DNA from: Sphingomonadales bacterium UBA2369
GTDB lineage: Bacteria; Pseudomonadota; Alphaproteobacteria; Sphingomonadales; Sphingomonadaceae
Assembly: GCA_002344055.1 (NCBI GenBank)
Contig: DDTH01000008.1
Location: 41,097 to 87,948 of the forward strand
Reading direction: 5' to 3'
Length of the DNA: 46,852 nucleotides
Shown here: one piece after another, positions 1 through 7,407 of the stretch
Layout of the letters: the number at the start of each line of letters is the position of its first letter
Position numbering within the stretch: position 1 is the stretch's first letter
Translations under genes and position numbers: made by a program
The notes under the pieces: generated by a model
Databases searched by the model: none
What the model was told of the DNA's origin: nothing
Seen by the model: only the letters and a program-made list of their open reading frames with translations

Positions 1-103
1 GGGTTGGGGTGGGGGCGCGAGCCGATTAGGCTCGCAGAAGAATCTTTTCAGCCGCAGACGCGGCTGGCCCCCACCCAACCCTCCCCACAAGGGGGAGGGC
101 TAG
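1..103. repeat. Palindromic intergenic element, copy A (left end cut by window edge)
   Basis: G-rich arm at 1-15 is complementary to the C-rich arm at about 66-79, and a small hairpin (CTCCCC...GGGGGAG) lies at 81-98. Between the arms are two perfect hairpins: GCGAGCC/GGCTCGC at 17-35 with loop GATTA, and AGCCGC/GCGGCT at 50-65 with loop AGAC, separated by AGAATCTTTT-like sequence. The AGAC-loop hairpin preceded by a TCTTTT stretch is shared with the copy at 32738-32891, so both belong to one family. It lies directly upstream of trpS. The outermost left hairpin would be outside the window. Confidence 0.7.
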
Positions 104-119
104 AAAGCAGGACCTGAAC

Positions 120-1118
120 ATGCGCGTCGTCTCCGGCATCCAGCCGACCGGCAACCTCCACCTCGGCAATTATCTCGGCGCGATCAAACGCTGGGCGAAG
201 ATGCAGGATGAGGCGGAATGCTTCTTCTTCCTTGCCGATCTGCATTCGCTGTCGACCTACATTCCGGCTGAAGAGCGGATGGGCAACGTCCGCGACATGG
301 CGGCAGCTTTGATCGCCTGCGGAATCGATACCGACCGCTCCGTGCTGTTCAATCAGGCCCGCGTTCCTGCCCATGCGGAGCTGTGCTGGCTGCTGAACGG
401 CACCGCCCGGATGGGCTGGCTGAACCGCATGACGCAGTGGAAGGACAAGGCCGGCAAGAATCGCGAAGGCGCGTCGGTCGCCCTGTTCGACTATCCGGTG
501 CTGCAGGCGGCGGATGTCCTGCTCTATCAGGCGACGCACGTGCCGGTGGGCGACGACCAGAAACAGCATCTGGAACTGGCTCGCGATATCGCCACCAAGT
601 TCAACACCGACATGGGTGTGGAACTGTTCACCCTGCCCGAACCGCATATCGGCGAGACGGCGGCGCGGATCATGTCGCTGCGCGACGGCAATGCGAAGAT
701 GAGCAAGTCCGACCCGTCCGACATGAGCCGGATCAATCTGATCGACGATGCCGACACGATCGCGGCCAAGATCCGCAAGGCGAAGACCGACGCCGAGCCG
801 CTGCCGGACAGCTACGATGCGCTGGAGGGCCGGGCGGAGGCGAAGAATCTGGTCACCATCTACGCCGCGCTGGCGGACCGGACGCAGCAATCGGTGGTCG
901 AGGAGTTTGCCGGACAGGGTTTCGGCGCGTTCAAGCCGAAGCTGGCCGACCTGCTGGTCGCGACGCTCGGTCCGATCGCGGCGCGGCTGGCGGACTTCCG
1001 CGAGGACCCGGATACGCTGGACGCGGTCCTGGAAAAAGGCGCCGCGCGTGCGTCGGCGGTTGCCGCGCCGACCCTCAAGGGCGCATATCAGGCTTTAGGG
1101 CTCCATGCCCGGGCTTAA
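120..1118 (+). CDS. trpS: Tryptophanyl-tRNA synthetase
   Basis: Class I aminoacyl-tRNA synthetase that charges tRNA-Trp with tryptophan in the cytoplasm using ATP. The 332-residue length is normal for bacterial TrpS. The HIGH-type motif is seen as PTGNLHLGNYLGA near residues 9-21, and the KMSKS loop appears as KMSKSDPSD near residue 195. The ATG start sits behind a weak AGGA and begins MRVVSGIQPTGN, as expected for the family. It follows palindromic repeat copy A with little room for a separate promoter, so transcription may come from upstream of the window. No terminator with a T-run is visible after it. Confidence 0.97.
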   Translation: MRVVSGIQPTGNLHLGNYLGAIKRWAKMQDEAECFFFLADLHSLSTYIPAEERMGNVRDMAAALIACGIDTDRSVLFNQARVPAHAELCWLLNGTARMGWLNRMTQWKDKAGKNREGASVALFDYPVLQAADVLLYQATHVPVGDDQKQHLELARDIATKFNTDMGVELFTLPEPHIGETAARIMSLRDGNAKMSKSDPSDMSRINLIDDADTIAAKIRKAKTDAEPLPDSYDALEGRAEAKNLVTIYAALADRTQQSVVEEFAGQGFGAFKPKLADLLVATLGPIAARLADFREDPDTLDAVLEKGAARASAVAAPTLKGAYQALGLHARA

Positions 1119-1207
1119 GCGTTGATTCACATACAGGCGGCGTTCAGCCGCGCTGGACTAGGTAAGCCGTTATAAAAGAACGGCGAATCGGTGAAAGGCT
1201 GATCCCC

Positions 1208-1891
1208 ATGTCCACAAATCGCTCCATCAGGCTCACACTCACGGCGCTCGCGGCCCCTGCGGCGTTGCTCACACTCGGCGGCTGTGCGACCGGCTTTCCG
1301 GCACAGGTTTCGCGCTTTTCCGCCATGCCCGCGCCGTCCGGCGAGAGCTTCGTCATCGAGGCGGCCGAAGCGGAGAATCGCGGCGGGCTGGAATTCTCCC
1401 GCTATGCTGAAATCGTGCGGCAGCACATGATCGCGCAGGGCTATCGCGAAGCCTCCGGACGCGGCGATGCGACCCTGGTGGTCAGCCTCGATTATGGCGT
1501 CGACGACGGGCGCGAGCGCGTGCAGGTCACGCCCGATCCGTTCTGCTCGGGTCTGCGCTGCCACGGCTTTGGTCGCTTCGGCTTCGGCGGACGGCCCTTC
1601 TACTCGCGCTTCGGCCGTTATCGCAGCCCATTCTATTATGGCTGGAACGACAATTTCTGGGGCGGCGACCGGATCGATACCTACACCGTCTATCAGAGCT
1701 TCGTGGACCTCGACATCCGCCGCGCTTCCGACGGCCAGGCGGTGTTCGAAGGGCTGGCGCAGGCGCGCTCGCGGACCAACGAATTGCCGCGGCTGGTGCC
1801 CAATCTGGTCGAGGCGATGTTCACCAACTTCCCCGGCAACAATGGCGAAACGGTGCGCATCACGGTGGATGACGACAGCCGCCGCCGCTGA
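1208..1891 (+). CDS. DUF4136-type outer-membrane lipoprotein
   Basis: A 227-residue exported lipoprotein of unknown function. The N-terminus has a hydrophobic stretch ending in a lipobox (LTLGGC, Cys about residue 26). The body resembles DUF4136: a conserved FSAMPAPSGESFVIE-like start of the mature part, a region rich in Gly/Phe/Tyr/Arg (about residues 120-145), and a C-terminal segment (VFEGLAQARSRTNELPRLV) ending in a short acidic-basic tail. A perfect small hairpin (GCCGTT/AACGGC, 1166-1184) lies in the likely leader. The start is the ATG preceded by AAAGG. The family assignment rests on recognition of the pattern; no enzymatic role is implied. Confidence 0.8.
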   Translation: MSTNRSIRLTLTALAAPAALLTLGGCATGFPAQVSRFSAMPAPSGESFVIEAAEAENRGGLEFSRYAEIVRQHMIAQGYREASGRGDATLVVSLDYGVDDGRERVQVTPDPFCSGLRCHGFGRFGFGGRPFYSRFGRYRSPFYYGWNDNFWGGDRIDTYTVYQSFVDLDIRRASDGQAVFEGLAQARSRTNELPRLVPNLVEAMFTNFPGNNGETVRITVDDDSRRR

Positions 1892-1920
1892 CCGGTCGGC
1901 CGGATCGTTCCGGCCCTGAA

Positions 1921-1934
1921 TTGATCCAGATCAA
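1921..1934. promoter_or_regulatory. Perfect FNR/Anr/Dnr-type box
   Basis: TTGATCCAGATCAA matches the FNR-family palindrome TTGAT-N4-ATCAA at all ten conserved positions. It sits 30 bases after the DUF4136 gene and 77 bases before the ATG of the 51-residue gene, so that gene is the likely target. I do not see a convincing -10 element at either standard activator spacing. FNR, FixK and Dnr proteins share almost the same site, so the regulator cannot be named from sequence. Confidence 0.7.
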
Positions 1935-2011
1935 ACAAAGTCGCCGCCGGTCGCAACCAGCGGGGGCTTTGTTCGTTCTTTGGTCCAACACGTGCCTGGA
2001 GGAGGATTGTC

Positions 2012-2167
2012 ATGAACGGCAACGCCACCCGGCGCTACATCATCGTCGTCCCGCCCAGCGGTACGGCAGGCATTGGAGACGCGCTCCGCAGGGCTTACGC
2101 GCCGGAACGGAGCCAGCCGGTTACGATGTTCGAGCAACTGATCGCGCGATTGGACAAGCTCGGATGA
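2012..2167 (+). CDS. Small 51-residue protein of unknown function
   Basis: I do not recognise this protein. It starts at an ATG preceded by a very strong ribosome site (GGAGGAGG, about 6 bases upstream) and is followed within 20 bases by an intrinsic terminator, so it looks like a true monocistronic gene although it is short. The product begins MNGNATRRYIIVVPP and has a basic, proline-containing N-terminal half and a helical-looking C-terminus (FEQLIARLDKLG). No signal peptide, membrane segment or cysteine is present, so it should be cytoplasmic. A perfect FNR-type box 77 bases upstream suggests induction when oxygen is limiting or in response to nitrogen oxides; that link is inferred. Confidence 0.75.
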   Translation: MNGNATRRYIIVVPPSGTAGIGDALRRAYAPERSQPVTMFEQLIARLDKLG

Positions 2168-2187
2168 TGCAACGACCGGGTTGAAGG

Positions 2188-2220
2188 AAGGGAGCGAGGC
2201 GAGAGCCTCCTCCCTTTTTC
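2188..2220 (+). terminator. Rho-independent terminator of the 51-residue gene
   Basis: AAGGGAG-c-GAGGC, loop GAGA, GCCTC-CTCCCTT, followed by a T-rich run (TTTTTCTTTTT). The stem is 12 bp with one bulged C. Confidence 0.85.
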
Positions 2221-2290
2221 TTTTTATTACCTGCATTTTAGCCAATTCTTGAAGATTGCGCGGTTATCGGCCTGCCAAGACATCGCGCCG

Positions 2291-2330
2291 GATCAACCGG
2301 CGGATGGCCCCGGGAGCGGATTGGTTGATC
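2291..2330. repeat. 8-bp inverted repeat upstream of the HD-GYP gene
   Basis: GATCAACC at 2291-2298 and GGTTGATC at 2323-2330 are perfect complements separated by 24 GC-rich bases. It lies about 50 bases before the HD-GYP start and could be an operator or a leader hairpin. There is no T-run, so it is not a simple terminator. Confidence 0.45.
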
Positions 2331-2377
2331 GACGCGTCACTTGATCCTGCGCCCATCAGCCCGGCTTTGGCGGCCGC

Positions 2378-3646
2378 ATGACGGCACAGTTCAAGCCCGA
2401 AAAGCTGAGCGAAGGCGCGCTCCCCGAGGTCGGCGAGGAGATCGTCTGGGTCGCGGTCGAGCAATTGCGGCTGGGCATGTTCGTCCATCCGCTGTCGCGC
2501 GCCAGCTTCCTGCTGCGCCACGCCCGCGATCTCGAGGCAATCCGCGCGAGCAATGTCGGCGGGATGTTCGTCGATCTGAAGCGCTCGACCGGCGAGAAGC
2601 CGGAGCGCGGCATGTCGCGCCCGATCAAGCAGCCGAAGCCAATCCCGCCCCAACCGGCGAGCAGCGTATCCACCGCCCCCGCCATCGTCCGTAGCGCCGC
2701 CAGCCGCAGGGCCGCGCAGTTCGATCGCGCCGCGGCGACGCTGGCGCGCCTGCGCGTGCCGGTCCGCGCCCTGCTCGACGACGTCAGGCTGGGCAAGGCG
2801 ATTGGCGGCGGCGCGGTCGCCGGTATCGTCGAGGAAATCAACGCCTCGGTCGCCGACAATGCCGCCGCGATCATCAGCCTGGCCCGCATTCGCGACAGCG
2901 ACAGCTTCACCTACGCTCATTCGGTCGCGGTCTGCGCGCTCATGGCCAATCTCGCCCGGCGCATGGACCTGGACGCCGGGTCGCAGCAGGAGCTCGGTAT
3001 CGCCGGCCTGTTACACGATGTCGGCAAAATGCTGATTCCCAAGACGATCCTGAACAAGCCGGGCAAGCTCAGCATCGCCGAGATGGAAGTCATGCGCAGC
3101 CATGTGACGCGCGGGCACGAACTGCTGAAGAAGGGCGGCAATCTGCCGCAGGCGGCCTTGGAAGTATGCCTCAGCCATCACGAGAAGATGGACGGGACCG
3201 GTTATCCCGAACGCCTTTTCGGCGATCGGATCGGCCTCGCCGCGCGGATGGGCGCGGTGTGCGACGTCTATGACGCCGTGACCTCGAACCGGCCCTACAA
3301 GGAAGCCTGGTCGCCGGCGGAATGCCTGGCCAGCATGTTCAGCTGGCGGGGCCATTTCGACGAGGACATCCTGTCGCTCTTCATCCGCAGCGTAGGCATC
3401 TATCCGGTCGGCAGTCTGGTCCGGATGGAATCGGACCATCTCGGCGTCGTGGTGGAGCAATATGAGGCCGACCTGACCCGGCCGACGGTGCGCATCTTCC
3501 ACGACATTGCCGCCGACACGCGAATCGCGCCACGCGATCTGGCGCTCGCCGGCGATGCGGGCGATACGATCGTAACCCGCGAGCAACCCCGCAAATGGGG
3601 TTTCGACGATTGGGACAGCTTCTGGCCGCAACTGGTCGCGGCCTGA
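2378..3646 (+). CDS. HD-GYP cyclic-di-GMP phosphodiesterase with DUF3391 N-terminus
   Basis: A 422-residue cytoplasmic protein predicted to hydrolyse cyclic di-GMP. The N-terminal region (about residues 15-150) resembles DUF3391, including WVAVEQLRLGMFVHPL and a 'GGMFVDL' strand. The HD-GYP domain follows: LLHDVGKM near residue 212 supplies the HD pair, and the family signature HHEKMDGTGYP near 267-277 is intact, followed by RMGAVCDVYDAVTSNRPYK. All expected metal-binding residues appear present, so an active enzyme is likely. The ATG start has only a weak ribosome site. An inverted repeat lies in the leader. The gene converges on dnaA with only four bases between the two ends. Confidence 0.93.
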   Translation: MTAQFKPEKLSEGALPEVGEEIVWVAVEQLRLGMFVHPLSRASFLLRHARDLEAIRASNVGGMFVDLKRSTGEKPERGMSRPIKQPKPIPPQPASSVSTAPAIVRSAASRRAAQFDRAAATLARLRVPVRALLDDVRLGKAIGGGAVAGIVEEINASVADNAAAIISLARIRDSDSFTYAHSVAVCALMANLARRMDLDAGSQQELGIAGLLHDVGKMLIPKTILNKPGKLSIAEMEVMRSHVTRGHELLKKGGNLPQAALEVCLSHHEKMDGTGYPERLFGDRIGLAARMGAVCDVYDAVTSNRPYKEAWSPAECLASMFSWRGHFDEDILSLFIRSVGIYPVGSLVRMESDHLGVVVEQYEADLTRPTVRIFHDIAADTRIAPRDLALAGDAGDTIVTREQPRKWGFDDWDSFWPQLVAA

Positions 3647-3650
3647 ATTC

Positions 3651-5054
3651 CTACCCTTCCAGCTGACGGGTGAGCAGCCGGATATCGTTGTCCAGATCGT
3701 TATCCTCGGTCCGCAATTGCTCGATCCGGCGCACGGCGTGGATCACCGTGGTGTGATCGCGCCCGCCGAAACGGCGCCCGATCTCCGGCAGCGAGCGCGG
3801 CGTCAGCTGCTTGGACAGATACATCGCCACCTGACGCGGCCGGGCGACCTCGCGGGCGCGGCGCGCGCTGGTCATCTCGGCCTTGCGGATGCGGTAATGT
3901 TCCGAGACCTTGGTCTGGATCTCGTCGATCGAAATGCGGCGCTGATTGGCGCGCAATATGTTGGCGAGCACCTCGGAAACGAATTCCAGGCTGATCTCGC
4001 GATTCTGCATCACGGAATAAGCCGCGATCCGGTTCAGCGCCCCTTCCAGCTCGCGCACGTTCGAACTGATCCGCCGGGCGAGGAAGCCGACCACATCGTC
4101 CGGCACCTTCACATCCGGAAGCGATTCGAGCTTCTTGTGGATGATGTTCAGGCGAAGCTCGAGATCGGCGGCATTGATGTCCGCGACCAGGCCCCAGGAC
4201 AGGCGCGACAGGATGCGCGGCTCGATCCCGTCCAGATCCTGCGGGGCGCGGTCCGACGAGATGACCAGCCGGCGGCCGGCCGAGATGATCTCGTTCATCG
4301 TGTGGAAGAATTCTTCCTGGGTCGATTCCTTGCCGGCGATGAACTGCACGTCGTCGATCATCAGCAGGTCGGCGGACCGCAGCTGCTGCTTGAACGAGAT
4401 GGTGTCGTTGCCGCGCAGGGCCGCGACGAATTCGACCATGAACTTTTCGGCCGACATGTAGATGATCTTCGCGCGCGGCCGCAGGCGGTGGAATTCGTGG
4501 CCGATGGCGTGCAGCAAGTGGGTCTTGCCGCGGCCGGTGCCGCCGTGGAGGAAGAGCGGGTTGAAGGCGACCTTGTCGGCGGTGGCGAGCGTCCGGGCGG
4601 CGTTGAACGCGACCTCATTGGCCTTGCCGATGACGAAATTCTCGAACCGGTAGCGGGGCTCCAGCGCGACCGAATAAGCGCAATCCTGACGCGGCTCATC
4701 GGCGGGTTCGGGGGCCGGTATCTGAACCGCGGCGGCGGTCAGCGGCGCGGCGGGGCCGACGCCGATGCGGATCTGGCGCACGTCGCTGCCCTTGGCCTTC
4801 CAGGCCAAAGCCAGCCGCTCGGCATGGTGGCTCTGCACCCAGTCGGCCATGAATTTGGAGGGCAGGTTCAGCATCAGGGTGCCGCTCGACGGATCGAAGC
4901 CGCCAAGCGCGATCGGACGGAGCCAGGCATCGAACATGCGCGCGCCGCAATCGCGGCGCAGGTTGGCGCGAATCGCCTCCCATGCCTGCTCGATCGCTTC
5001 GCCGCCTTGCATCATCGCATCCGATGCCGCTTCGCTGGCCGGTCTTACCGCCAC
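3651..5054 (-). CDS. dnaA: Chromosomal replication initiator protein DnaA
   Basis: Binds oriC and opens the duplex to start chromosome replication. At 467 residues it has the usual domains: N-terminal helicase-loading domain (EAWEAIRANLRRDCG-like start), a short variable linker, an AAA+ domain with Walker A GGTGRGKTH (about 169-177) and Walker B LLMIDDVQF (about 230-238), and the C-terminal helix-turn-helix signature GGRDHTTVIHAVRR near 430-443. The start is a GTG, supported by a GGGGG ribosome site 7 bases upstream; an internal ATG pair at residues 14-15 is the alternative. Upstream lies an AT-richer region shared with the end of rpsT, the usual neighbour in sphingomonads. Confidence 0.97.
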   Translation of the reverse strand: MAVRPASEAASDAMMQGGEAIEQAWEAIRANLRRDCGARMFDAWLRPIALGGFDPSSGTLMLNLPSKFMADWVQSHHAERLALAWKAKGSDVRQIRIGVGPAAPLTAAAVQIPAPEPADEPRQDCAYSVALEPRYRFENFVIGKANEVAFNAARTLATADKVAFNPLFLHGGTGRGKTHLLHAIGHEFHRLRPRAKIIYMSAEKFMVEFVAALRGNDTISFKQQLRSADLLMIDDVQFIAGKESTQEEFFHTMNEIISAGRRLVISSDRAPQDLDGIEPRILSRLSWGLVADINAADLELRLNIIHKKLESLPDVKVPDDVVGFLARRISSNVRELEGALNRIAAYSVMQNREISLEFVSEVLANILRANQRRISIDEIQTKVSEHYRIRKAEMTSARRAREVARPRQVAMYLSKQLTPRSLPEIGRRFGGRDHTTVIHAVRRIEQLRTEDNDLDNDIRLLTRQLEG

Positions 5055-5385
5055 CCTAAAACCCCCATCTCTCTTTGCCGCTCTCAGGCGGCTTCAGGCA
5101 CGCACTTCCCCCTGCGGAGAAGCATGCGCTGCTCCGCCCTCGAACCCGTGGATTTTTCGCTTCTCGCCGGCCGGAATGCGTCCGGCGAAAGTCCGTTTAG
5201 GAACGCGGAATGAGTCGGCGCAAGCAACAAATTTGCACCACGCAAACATTCTTCGATTGACAGCGCATTTCTGCCATTTCTTCGTAACAATCGCATTTTT
5301 GCGTTATATTACAGAGCATTGGCTCCTAACCGCGATTGTGACACTTTAACGAATCGCGCATTTCCGCCATTTTCTGCCGAACAGC
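5055..5385. promoter_or_regulatory. dnaA upstream region with AAATGCG direct repeats
   Basis: A gene-free stretch between dnaA and the rpsT terminator, clearly AT-richer than its surroundings from about 5220. An imperfect ~20-base direct repeat (GCGCATTTCYGCCATTTYYT) occurs at 5263-5282 and 5356-5375, and a third CGCATTT core is at 5292-5298; on the dnaA strand these read AAATGCG. The middle one is part of a CGCATTTTTGCG hairpin. A GAATC (GANTC, possible CcrM methylation site) is at 5351-5355. I see no good TTATCCACA DnaA box, so I do not call this oriC. It probably holds the dnaA promoter; I cannot pick a confident -35/-10. Confidence 0.5.
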
Positions 5386-5416
5386 AAAAAACCCGCCGGT
5401 TTTCACCGGCGGGTTT
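5386..5416 (-). terminator. Rho-independent terminator of rpsT
   Basis: A 12-bp perfect stem, AAACCCGCCGGT and ACCGGCGGGTTT, with a four-base loop. On the minus strand it is followed by a T-run and lies 27 bases after the rpsT stop. Confidence 0.92.
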
Positions 5417-5443
5417 GCGAAGCCCTGAACGGGAGAAGGCGGC

Positions 5444-5707
5444 TCAGGCGAGCGCGGCAACCCGCTTGGTCAGGCGCGACAGCTTGCGCGACGCCGTATT
5501 CTTGTGAAGCACGCCCTTGGCCACGCCGCGCGCCAGTTCCGGCTGCACCTTGGTCAGCGCCGCCTTGGCATCATCCTTGTTGCCGCTCGCCAGCGCCGTC
5601 TCCAGCTGCTTGATGAAGGTGCGGATGCGGCTGACGCGCGCGCCGTTGATGACGGCGCGGCGATCGTTGCGGCGGATGCGTTTGCGTGCCTGTGGCGTGT
5701 TCGCCAT
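5444..5707 (-). CDS. rpsT: 30S ribosomal protein S20
   Basis: Primary 16S rRNA-binding protein of the small subunit. The 87-residue product begins MANTPQARKRIRRNDRR and is strongly basic and helical, as usual for S20. The open frame extends 17 residues further upstream, but the MANT start is the family start and has a GAGG ribosome site 9 bases before it. A strong terminator follows. It precedes dnaA in the same orientation. Confidence 0.97.
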   Translation of the reverse strand: MANTPQARKRIRRNDRRAVINGARVSRIRTFIKQLETALASGNKDDAKAALTKVQPELARGVAKGVLHKNTASRKLSRLTKRVAALA

Positions 5708-5812
5708 TGGTGAAGTGCCTCGTGATGAAGAAATGAAAAGGGCGCGGCAAAACCGCACCCGCTCGGCGCGCTCCTTAGGCGCGAAGGGGCCGCGAGGTCA
5801 AGGCTCCGCGCA

Positions 5813-6628
5813 TTACTTCTGACAGCGCCCGCAGTAGAAGGTCGAGCGGCCCGAATCGACGCGGCGCTTCACCACCCCGTCACAGGCCGGGCACGGCAGG
5901 TCTTCGCGGCCATAGACCCTCCAGTCACTGGAGAAATAACCAAGCTCGCCATTGGGCTGGACATAGTCGCGCAGGGACGAGCCGCCGGCCGCGATCGCCC
6001 TGGTCAGCACCTCCTTCACCGCGTCCGCGAGCCGGTCGAGCCGCGGCCTCGTGATTCGGCCAGCTTCGCGGGAAGGCGATATGCCGGCCAGATTGAGCCC
6101 GTCGCAGACATAGATGTTGCCCAGGCCCGCGACGATCTTCTGGTCGAGCAGCATCGCCTTGATCGGCGCCACACGCCCGGCCAGCGCGCGTTTCAGATAC
6201 GCCCCGTCGAAATCGTCGCCCAGCGGCTCCGGCCCCATCTTCACAAATGGCGGATAGGCCGCGATCTCGTCCGTGCGCACGATGTCGAGCGAGCCGAAGC
6301 GGCGATGATCGTTCAGCGCCAGCGTCCGGCCATCCTCCGTTTCGAGCACGACATGGTCATGCTTGCCGATCGCGTCGGGATCGATCCGCCAATGGCCCGA
6401 CATGCCTAGGTGGAAGATGAGCGTATCGTCGCGGTCCGTCCCGATCAGCCCATATTTGGCCCGGCGGCCGAGGCTCATCACCCGCGCCCCGGTCAGCCGC
6501 TGGCGCAGGTCCGGCGGGAAAGGCCAGCGCAGATCGGCGCGGTTGAGCTGGAAGGAGGTGATGCGCCGTCCCTCCAGCACCGGCCGCAAACCGCGCACGG
6601 TCGTCTCGACTTCAGGCAGTTCAGGCAT
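5813..6628 (-). CDS. mutM: Formamidopyrimidine-DNA glycosylase (Fpg/MutM)
   Basis: Base-excision repair enzyme that removes 8-oxoguanine and formamidopyrimidines and cleaves the abasic site. The 271 residues start MPELPEVETTVRGL, giving the catalytic Pro2 and Glu3. A helix-two-turn-helix region with VAGLGNIYVCDGLN lies near 166-179. The C-terminal zinc finger is complete: CPACDG followed by YCGRCQK as the last residues. It is divergent from ubiE with 46 bases between starts, so the two probably have back-to-back promoters. The adjacent rpsT is in the same orientation about 105 bases downstream. Confidence 0.97.
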   Translation of the reverse strand: MPELPEVETTVRGLRPVLEGRRITSFQLNRADLRWPFPPDLRQRLTGARVMSLGRRAKYGLIGTDRDDTLIFHLGMSGHWRIDPDAIGKHDHVVLETEDGRTLALNDHRRFGSLDIVRTDEIAAYPPFVKMGPEPLGDDFDGAYLKRALAGRVAPIKAMLLDQKIVAGLGNIYVCDGLNLAGISPSREAGRITRPRLDRLADAVKEVLTRAIAAGGSSLRDYVQPNGELGYFSSDWRVYGREDLPCPACDGVVKRRVDSGRSTFYCGRCQK

Positions 6629-6674
6629 ATTGGCACGTGCACTTCATCGCCCTCCCCTGCTAGAGCGCCGCGCC

Positions 6675-7403
6675 ATGAGCAAGGTTTCGTTCGGTCACGA
6701 GGATGTGGAACCCGCGGAGAAGACCGCGCGGGTGCATGGCGTATTCTCGTCCGTGGCCTCCAGCTACGATGTGATGAACGATCTGATGTCGGGCGGCATG
6801 CACCGGCTGTGGAAGGATGATTTCGTCCGCCGGGTGAAGCCGCGCGCGGGCCAGGCGATTCTCGACATGGCCGGTGGAACGGGCGACATCGCCTTCCGCA
6901 TGGCCGCGCGCGGCGCGGCGGTGACGGTGGCGGACATCAACGCCGACATGCTCGACGTCGGCCAGGAACGCGCGCGAAAGCGCGGGATCGAAGGGCTGGC
7001 CTGGGCGGTGGAGAATGCGGAAGTCCTGAGCTTCGGCGACCGTGCCTTTGACGCATATACGATCGCCTTCGGGATCAGGAACGTCACCAACATTCCGGCG
7101 GCGCTCGCCGAGGCGCATCGCGTGCTGAAGCGCGGCGGCCGCTTCTTCTGTCTGGAATTCTCGACCACGACCTGGCCCGGCTTTTCCGAGCTTTACCGCA
7201 CCTATTCGCGCAAGATCGTACCGAAGATCGGCGAAGCGGTGGCAAAGGATGCGGACAGCTACCGCTATCTGATCGAATCGATCGAACGCTTCCCTGACAT
7301 GCAGGCTTTCGCCGCGATGATCCGCGCCGCCGGCTTCACGCAAGTGAAGGCCGAGCCGATCCTGGGCGGCCTCGTCGCCATCCATAGCGGCTGGAAAATC
7401 TGA
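6675..7403 (+). CDS. ubiE: Demethylmenaquinone/ubiquinone methyltransferase UbiE
   Basis: S-adenosylmethionine-dependent C-methyltransferase of ubiquinone synthesis. The 242-residue protein shows the SAM-binding motif LDMAGGTGDIAFRM (about 63-76) and the UbiE signatures YDVMNDLMSGGMHRLWK near the start and AFGIRNVTN near 137-145. The open frame runs upstream into the mutM region; the ATG giving MSKVSFGHEDV is the family start. It begins a compact plus-strand run with ubiB four bases after its stop. Confidence 0.97.
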   Translation: MSKVSFGHEDVEPAEKTARVHGVFSSVASSYDVMNDLMSGGMHRLWKDDFVRRVKPRAGQAILDMAGGTGDIAFRMAARGAAVTVADINADMLDVGQERARKRGIEGLAWAVENAEVLSFGDRAFDAYTIAFGIRNVTNIPAALAEAHRVLKRGGRFFCLEFSTTTWPGFSELYRTYSRKIVPKIGEAVAKDADSYRYLIESIERFPDMQAFAAMIRAAGFTQVKAEPILGGLVAIHSGWKI

Positions 7404-7407
7404 CCCT

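Noticed and set aside
1166..1184. GCCGTT/AACGGC hairpin as the terminator of trpS
   Set aside because: No T-run follows and it lies in the leader of the next gene, so termination is not supported.
5149..5157. CGTGGATTT as a possible DnaA box
   Set aside because: It matches the reverse complement of TTATCCACA at only six of nine positions and has no partner sites, so it is not enough for a DnaA box or oriC call.
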